NCBI GenBank assembly: GCA_020890945.1
Contig: JAJHPK010000074.1
Span: 1-45,236, forward strand
DNA length: 45,236 bases
Source of the DNA: Nitrosomonas sp.
GTDB lineage: Bacteria > Pseudomonadota > Gammaproteobacteria > Burkholderiales > Nitrosomonadaceae
Direction of reading: 5' to 3'
The stretch's first letter is position 1. The number at the start of each line of letters is the position of its first letter. Below are positions 40,260 to 45,236 of the stretch, in pieces. Under the pieces are notes generated by a model. That model made no database searches. It was not told the DNA's origin and saw only the letters and a program-made list of their open reading frames with translations. The translations under genes were made by a program, and so were the position numbers.

Positions 40260-40721
40260 ATGAAGTGTCCTTATTGCAATGCGGATGACACCAGTGTCAT
40301 CGATTCACGTGATAGTGATGATGGACATAAAATTCGCCGCAGGCGCCGTTGTCAGGCCTGTGATAAACGGTTTACAACCTATGAGGCAGTTGAGCTGCAT
40401 TTGCCCGAAGTAGTCAAGTACGATGGTAGTCGTGCAGAATTTGATCGCAATAAATTGTTAACAGGGTTTAAGCGTGCGCTGCATAAGCGCCCTGTGCCAA
40501 CCACGTATGTTGATGCAGCAATTGATCGCATCGTCCAAAAACTACTGAGCTCAGGGGAGCGTGAAGTAACATCGCGCAGTATCGGTGAAAGCGTTATGCA
40601 AGAGCTCTATCAACTCGATAAAGTGGCCTATATTCGTTTTGCATCGGTCTACAAAAGTTTTCAGGATACTGAGGATTTTCGTGATGCAATCAAAGAAGCA
40701 GAAAAGCCGCGTGCTGAATAA
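40260..40721 (+). CDS. nrdR: Transcriptional repressor NrdR
   Basis: NrdR senses nucleotides and represses ribonucleotide reductase genes. The 153-residue protein has an N-terminal zinc ribbon ([10 protein letters not shown] and [15 protein letters not shown]) and an ATP-cone domain ([23 protein letters not shown]). It lies 30 bases after glyA. No NrdR box was identified in this window. Confidence 0.97.
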   Translation: MKCPYCNADDTSVIDSRDSDDGHKIRRRRRCQACDKRFTTYEAVELHLPEVVKYDGSRAEFDRNKLLTGFKRALHKRPVPTTYVDAAIDRIVQKLLSSGEREVTSRSIGESVMQELYQLDKVAYIRFASVYKSFQDTEDFRDAIKEAEKPRAE

Positions 40722-40755
40722 ATTTTTGGTATTGATCTCCTTGCTGGTCAGCTAA

Positions 40756-41847
40756 ATGTATACCGCTGCGGATCATGTTTTCATGTCACACGCTTTGCAG
40801 TTAGCAGAGAAAGGTCTGTATACCACTACCCCGAATCCCCGCGTGGGTTGCGTTATCGTAAAAAACGAACGCATCATCGCCAGTGGTTGGCATGAAAAAG
40901 CAGGGTTGCCACATGCAGAAATTAATGCGCTGAATGAAGCGCGTGAAGCAGCGCGGGGCGCAACTGTCTATATCACACTTGAACCCTGCAATCATTATGG
41001 TTTGACCCCTCCCTGCATAAACGCTCTGATCGAAGCAGGCGTTGCAAAAGTGATCATGGCAATGAAAGATCCCAATCCATTAGTTGCAGGACAAGGCCGC
41101 AGACGCTTAGAACAAGCGGGAATCACCGTACAAAGTGGATTGTTGGAAACTCAAGCGCGCGCACTCAATAAAGGATTTATTTCGCGCATGACGCGAAAAA
41201 GACCGTGGGTAAGAGTAAAGATTGCCGCTAGCATGGATGGCAAAACAGCATTGCAGAATGGCGCAAGTCAATGGATTACAGGTGAAGCTGCAAGAAAAGA
41301 CGGCCATCGTTGGCGTGCGCAATCGTGTGCAATACTGACCGGCATAGGAACGATTAAATCGGATAATCCACAACTTAACGTGCGGTATATCGAAACAACG
41401 CGTCAACCGAAAAAGATTGTGCTTGATAGTCGGCTATCGATTCCACTGGATGCTGCTTTACTACAAGGGGAATCGGTCATTCTTTTTACTGCCAATGATC
41501 AGAATTCAACAAAAATATCGCAACTTACTCAGTTAGGTGTTCAAGTGATTACGTTACCTGCAAGCGATGGCAGGATTGACCTGAAAAAAATGTTGATGCT
41601 ATTGGCAACCGATTTTGCGATGAATGAAATCTTGGTCGAAGCAGGAAGTAATTTAAGCGGCGCATTACTTGATGCAAGTGTGGTGGATGAAATCATTTTT
41701 TATCTCGCACCCCACCTGCTCGGCCACGATGCACAAGGCATGTTCAAATTAACCGAGCTGAAAAGCATTGATCAGAAAAAAGCATTCTCCATTGAGGATG
41801 TTCGCAAGCTAGGGCAGGATATTCGCATCGTTGCGAGAGTCGATTAA
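40756..41847 (+). CDS. ribD: Bifunctional riboflavin biosynthesis protein RibD
   Basis: RibD deaminates and then reduces a pyrimidine intermediate of riboflavin synthesis. The 363-residue protein has a zinc deaminase domain with LPHAEINAL and the EPCNHYGLTPPC motif, followed by a reductase domain beginning near RKRPWVRVKIAASMDGKTA and including EAGSNLSGALL. The gene is third in glyA-nrdR-ribD, but ribE does not follow here. It is the only riboflavin gene in the window and could supply FMN for the ApbE system, though that link is trivial. Confidence 0.96.
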   Translation: MYTAADHVFMSHALQLAEKGLYTTTPNPRVGCVIVKNERIIASGWHEKAGLPHAEINALNEAREAARGATVYITLEPCNHYGLTPPCINALIEAGVAKVIMAMKDPNPLVAGQGRRRLEQAGITVQSGLLETQARALNKGFISRMTRKRPWVRVKIAASMDGKTALQNGASQWITGEAARKDGHRWRAQSCAILTGIGTIKSDNPQLNVRYIETTRQPKKIVLDSRLSIPLDAALLQGESVILFTANDQNSTKISQLTQLGVQVITLPASDGRIDLKKMLMLLATDFAMNEILVEAGSNLSGALLDASVVDEIIFYLAPHLLGHDAQGMFKLTELKSIDQKKAFSIEDVRKLGQDIRIVARVD

Positions 41848-42411
41848 TGTAGTAGCTATTACTAACTGAATTGTGACTCTAAACAAGATTGAGCTGAGTG
41901 TCTAAAAACAATTTGTTTTTATGATAAGTGCATTATCTCAACCTTGTTTGTAGAGAAACTGATTGAAATAGTGTTACAGCATTCTCAAGGTATTGAGTTA
42001 TTAATAATCTTTAAAGGTTGTTAAAAAATTAAATTAGCATTCATTCTTTTTACATCTTTTATTGCAAAGGACTTTAAAAGTTATAAGAGTGGCGTTATAG
42101 CTGTTCACTATGTGTATGAAAAGAGGAATTGCGGATTAGTTTTGAAAGTTTTAATTGCTTGATTTTGTTTTGTTGAGTATACTTGCGCTCCTGATTCGAC
42201 TCGATGTATCAAGATAAAGTTTTTTTAAATTGTTACGCGATCGAATTTTAAAACTCCATCGTTCCTGGCCTCTCTTTTTCAAGTTTCTCCGAAAAATGTA
42301 AAGTACTCCTGGTTAGTAGCGGTGTTTTAGCGCACTAGCAGGGTCATTTTTAGTCGGAGATTAGATTTTCCTGCTGTGATGTATATTCAACTTCCCTTAG
42401 GAAAATATAAC
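41848..42411. other. Long non-coding region, likely leader of the DEAD-box helicase gene
   Basis: No coding frame or RNA family is recognised. A long imperfect inverted repeat pairs AAACAAGATTGAG (41881-41893) with CTCAACCTTGTTT (41937-41949), 12 of 13 positions, and encloses a smaller AAAACAA/TTGTTTT stem. TAGCGGTGTTTTAGCGCACTA lies near 42320. Long leaders are frequent ahead of DEAD-box helicase genes. I could not choose a promoter. Confidence 0.4.
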
Positions 42412-43800
42412 GTGTCTTTTGAAGCATTAAATCTAAACCCTTCCATTATTAAAGCCATTCAGGATGCAGGATATACTGCGCCTACTCCGATTCAACAACA
42501 AGCCATTCCGGAACTCATTGCCGGCCACGATGTAATGGCATCAGCGCAAACGGGAACTGGCAAAACGGCTGCTTTCATGTTGCCAGCATTGAATTTACTT
42601 GCAACACCGGTGAAAACACCGGGGCGCGGGCCGCGTATTTTAGTTTTGACACCCACGCGAGAACTTGCATTGCAAGTTTCTGAAGCAGCCATGAAATATG
42701 GCAAATATTTGCCACGCATCAAAGTAGTCAGTATTCTGGGCGGTATGCCTTACCCATTACAGAATCGGCTGCTATCGCAACCGGTCGATATTCTCGTAGC
42801 CACTCCTGGTCGTTTGATTGACCATCTGCAACGCGGCCGCATCGATTTCAAACGCCTGCAAATGATGGTTTTAGATGAAGCGGATCGTATGCTGGATATG
42901 GGTTTTATCGAAGATGTCGAAACTATTGCTGCAGCGACACCTGCTACAAGGCAAACTCTGCTGTTTTCGGCCACATTGGATGACGCCATTAACAAAGTAG
43001 CATCAAAATTGTTGAAATCGCCGAAGAGAATTCAAGTCGCTTCGCAAAAAAGTAAACTGGAAAATATTGAACAAAGACTTCATTATGTGGATGATTTGTC
43101 GCATAAAAACCGCTTGCTCAACCACGTATTAGGCGACGAAAAACTCAAGCAAGCCATTGTTTTCACCGCTACGAAAAGAGACGCAGACACATTGGCCGAT
43201 AATTTGTACGCGCAAGGTCACGCTGTAGCGGCATTGCACGGAGATATGAACCAACGGGAACGTACACGCACGCTAACTCGGCTTCGCAATGGTGGCTTGC
43301 GCGTGCTAGTCGCAACCGATGTTGCAGCGCGAGGCATTGATGTCCCAGACATAACGCATGTGATTAATTTCGATTTGCCTAAGTTTGCAGAAGATTACGT
43401 GCATAGAATTGGGCGTACCGGACGAGCAGGTGCAGAAGGGATTGCCGTTTCCTTTGCCTCGCAAAAAGATAGCACGCATTTGACTAGAATTGAGCGTTAT
43501 ACAGGCCAGAGAATTGATGCACATACTATCCCTGGATTGGAACCAAGATTTAAACCGCGTTTTAAAGGCAATGGTGGAAAAGATACTCCTAGCTTCGGTC
43601 AAAAGCGAAAACGTTCTCCTTCGCCATTTTCTGCAAATCGGGATCAACGTAGTTTTGCAGTTGCCAATGAATTCGGTCGAAACAGTAATGGTCAGCGAGT
43701 TCGAGGTGGTGGTTTAGATCAAAATAATCGCAGCAACGCTTTCCGAAACAATAGTAGCGGCTTTAAAACGACCCAATACTCTTCTGCCAGAGGCAAGTGA
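42412..43800 (+). CDS. rhlE: DEAD-box ATP-dependent RNA helicase, RhlE-like
   Basis: This enzyme unwinds RNA using ATP in ribosome assembly or RNA decay. The helicase core shows in order the Q motif PTPIQQQAIP, motif I AQTGTGKT, PTRELALQ, TPGRLIDHL, DEADRMLDMGF, SAT, then VLVATDVAARGIDVPD and HRIGRTGRAG. The C-terminal tail is basic and Gly/Asn/Ser-rich, typical of RhlE. I chose the GTG at 42412 because AGGA lies nine bases upstream and the product begins with the common MSFEALNLNPSI; ATG codons at 42376 and 42379 in frame would add up to 12 residues. A long leader precedes it. Confidence 0.93.
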   Translation: MSFEALNLNPSIIKAIQDAGYTAPTPIQQQAIPELIAGHDVMASAQTGTGKTAAFMLPALNLLATPVKTPGRGPRILVLTPTRELALQVSEAAMKYGKYLPRIKVVSILGGMPYPLQNRLLSQPVDILVATPGRLIDHLQRGRIDFKRLQMMVLDEADRMLDMGFIEDVETIAAATPATRQTLLFSATLDDAINKVASKLLKSPKRIQVASQKSKLENIEQRLHYVDDLSHKNRLLNHVLGDEKLKQAIVFTATKRDADTLADNLYAQGHAVAALHGDMNQRERTRTLTRLRNGGLRVLVATDVAARGIDVPDITHVINFDLPKFAEDYVHRIGRTGRAGAEGIAVSFASQKDSTHLTRIERYTGQRIDAHTIPGLEPRFKPRFKGNGGKDTPSFGQKRKRSPSPFSANRDQRSFAVANEFGRNSNGQRVRGGGLDQNNRSNAFRNNSSGFKTTQYSSARGK

Positions 43801-43857
43801 TTTTCAATAATAAACAACTCTCTCCCTTGCAATGTTTAAAGCAGGCTAGCTCATACT

Positions 43858-43903
43858 CCCTGTGGTCTGTCACAGGGCAGACACAGGGGAGACACAGGGG
43901 AGA
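43858..43903 (+). repeat. Hairpin and three tandem 11-bp repeats after rhlE
   Basis: CCCTGTG (43858-43864) pairs with CACAGGG (43871-43877). From there, three 11-base units of CACAGGGGAGA follow in tandem (43871-43881 with one mismatch, 43882-43892, 43893-43903). The stem may terminate rhlE transcripts, though no T-run follows. Confidence 0.6.
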
Positions 43904-44051
43904 GTAAACATCATATTCAAATTTTCCTATCAAGGTTAGTAAGCAATCTATTATTTGGTTGGAGCGTAGCTATCAAGAGCGACTGTAGAAGAAGTCCCCC
44001 CAATCAGATTGATTTCAATGATTAAATTATAGATGGAATCGGATGACGCAA

Positions 44052-44766
44052 TTATTCTGCCTCATAAAATCCACTTGTTATATAGTGAGTTTCTGCTGCT
44101 TTTTCGTTAGATTCAAAAACTGCTATCAAATCTGGATATGAAACAATATATTTAAGAGAACATCAAATTGTAATGCTATAGCGGTATCAATAAATTTTAC
44201 ATTCTCAATATTTATTAGTGTGCCTATACTCATAAGGTTGTTTTGCAAGCCAGTCTGTTGATTTTCTAGAAAGTATAGTAGTTTGAGTGGAAAATGATCC
44301 AAGGTCAGTAGTAGCGTTACCCTTACCTCCATCAATAATATCATTACCTCCGTTACTAAGAATTGTATCGTTTCCATTGAAACCAATTAAATTATCATCT
44401 TTGTTTGTTCTTATAATCAGATCGTCTTCAGAAAATATTTGTCTGAAGAACGAATTTATTTCACGTTTGTTTATTGAGTCAAATGCAGTACTTGCGTCAA
44501 AAGAAATATTTGTTAATGAATAATTGGGGGGTATGCTGAACTAAAATAAGATCCTTGATAATATATCGAGGTAATATTTCCAGAAGCACTACCATCCTTA
44601 TCATATTTAAAGGTACCGTAATAATCTTGTTGCTGAGCATAATTAATTATATGTATGCTGTTAGGCAGAATCCATGACAGATGAATTTCCCCAGTAAAAT
44701 AAGGAATATCATTCATATTCAAGCCACATTATTACTTTGAGAACTATTTGCTGTTAGTGTAGCCAT
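44052..44766 (-). pseudogene. Decayed RTX-type (haemolysin-like calcium-binding) protein gene
   Basis: Read on the minus strand from ATG at 44766, pieces of one protein lie in successive frames. These are MATLTANSSQSNNVA, then a frameshift to DIPYFTGEIHLSWILP, then after a G6/C6 tract (about 44525-44530) SLTNISFDASTAFDSINK. The RTX nonapeptide pattern follows as IGFNGNDTILSNGGNDIIDG. A third shift gives TLINIENVKFIDTAIALQF, a motif usual after RTX repeats. A fourth gives SYPDLIAVFESNEKAAETHY and SGFYEAE, resembling the Y-x-x-S-x-x-D-L-I...HY...G repeat of secreted RTX proteins. Four frameshifts in about 700 bases mark it as a pseudogene. The family is exported by type I secretion. A MITE-like element lies just upstream of its start. 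Confidence 0.78.
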
Positions 44767-44810
44767 TTCAATAGTACTCCGTTGAATACGGTAAACGGAT
44801 TGATCTTTTT

Positions 44811-44920
44811 GAGATCTCTGCACAACTGGTTTTATCGAATGTGTGAGTTCTGTAAGCACTTGATTTAGTTATGATGGAAATGAACAGAAAAACTCAAAAA
44901 AACAGTTATGCAGAAGTCTC
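44811..44920. mobile_element. MITE-like element, copy 2
   Basis: The ends are GAGATCTCTGCACAACTG (44811-44828) and CAGTTATGCAGAAGTCTC (44903-44920), an inverted pair with a few mismatches. The whole element is nearly identical, in reverse orientation, to the element at 8945-9057, including the core words TCGAATGTGTGAG and TGATTTAGTTATGATG. It has no coding potential. It lies 45 bases ahead of the start of the decayed RTX gene. Confidence 0.75.
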
Positions 44921-44972
44921 TTTTTTGTATTCAGATACTTGGGAAATTAGAACTGTAATTTCTCATATTAAT

Positions 44973-45050
44973 AAAGATCTCTGCATAACTGCGTAAATTT
45001 GCTGTGCTTAATGAGAAAAAATTCCAAATGACAGTTGTTGCAGATCATTT
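44973..45050. mobile_element. Shorter related inverted-repeat element (degenerate copy 3)
   Basis: AAAGATCTCTGCATAACTG (44973-44991) is inverted at CAGTTGTTGCAGATCATTT (45032-45050) with several mismatches, enclosing only 40 bases. The left arm is almost the same as the terminal repeat of the MITE-like elements, but the core is different. It could alternatively mark one end of the insertion sequence whose transposase gene begins at 45142. Confidence 0.5.
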
Positions 45051-45141
45051 CGGTAGAAAGTGAGTTTTTTTCCTTTCTTTAGGCCCCCCCTTATGCAGCA
45101 TTTGGACGGACGAGCTATAGTCAAATCTGGTGTATAGAGAA

Positions 45142-45236
45142 TCAAGCGGCATTCTGTTTTTGATCCTCTGCTTGTTTAATACCGTTAACAAATTTAACGC
45201 CATTGATTACATCTGCTAACAGATTATAACCTCTTA
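45142..45236 (-). CDS. Transposase, C-terminal fragment running off the window
   Basis: On the minus strand the last 31 codons of a gene enter from the right edge. The translation ends RGYNLLADVINGVKFVNGI followed by a short polar tail and TGA. This resembles the extreme C-terminus of DDE transposases, but the family cannot be fixed from so little. Ends related to the MITE elements lie just beyond its stop, so this may be the insertion sequence that mobilises them. Confidence 0.5.
   Translation of the reverse strand, partial: RGYNLLADVINGVKFVNGIKQAEDQKQNAA

Noticed and set aside
44524-44531. Phase-variable G6/C6 tract in the RTX-like gene
   Set aside because: The tract is short and three other frameshifts are present, so changing its length could not restore the gene.

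Overview
The window reads as a chromosomal segment of a betaproteobacterium of modest GC content. Evidence for this is the atpIBEFHAGDC operon followed by glmU-glmS, comEA next to cysM, the order tol-pal-cpoB-queE-queC, and the order glyA-nrdR-ribD. A member of the Nitrosomonadales is my best guess, but I could not test it. Most of the window is well-kept housekeeping DNA; the unusual material lies in the first 9 kb, at 14.9-19.2 kb, at 29.8-30.5 kb and after 43.8 kb.

Layout. (1) 375-1901: an HDOD-GAF signalling protein. (2) 8741 down to 1912 (minus strand): a seven-gene, closely spaced cluster of exported proteins. In transcription order these are two YcnI-like proteins, a small secreted protein, a TlpA-like thioredoxin, a Cys-tailed DUF4266 lipoprotein, a DUF3570 beta-barrel fused to a second Met/His-rich barrel-like domain, and an ApbE flavin transferase. 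A good sigma70-type promoter abutting a perfect 7+3+7 dyad precedes it. (3) 9.2-15 kb: a small hypothetical, purB, then grpE-dnaK-dnaJ behind a sigma32-type promoter. (4) 15.2-18.4 kb: a DUF2490 outer-membrane protein, a lipoprotein cytochrome c, an FNR-type Fe-S regulator and a small secreted protein. (5) 18.5-19.1 kb: a decayed IS5 transposase. (6) 29.6 down to 19.3 kb: the complete F1Fo ATP synthase operon, then glmU and glmS, with recognisable promoter and terminators. (7) 29.8-30.5 kb: a frameshifted IS1595-type element. (8) 30.7-41.8 kb: comEA-like gene, cysM, ybgC-tolQRAB-pal-cpoB, queE-queC, glyA-nrdR-ribD. (9) 42.4-43.8 kb: a DEAD-box helicase behind a long leader. (10) 44-45.2 kb: a decayed RTX-type gene, two MITE-like elements and the 3' end of a transposase gene running off the window.

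The most interesting hypothesis concerns region 2. The DUF3570 protein carries D-T-W-S-G-A-T near its N-terminus, which matches the motif that ApbE enzymes modify with FMN, and the ApbE gene is immediately downstream. The ApbE is itself atypical: it has no signal peptide and lacks one conserved metal-ligand Asp. Three of the exported proteins are predicted to begin with histidine after signal peptide cleavage, as in copper-binding histidine-brace proteins, and the barrel is rich in Met and His. Together these suggest an envelope system joining copper (or another metal) handling, thiol chemistry and a covalently bound flavin. This is inference from sequence and gene order only.

A second theme is a family of roughly 80-115 bp inverted-repeat elements. 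One copy lies upstream of the metal/flavin cluster and two lie beside the decayed RTX gene, next to a transposase fragment.
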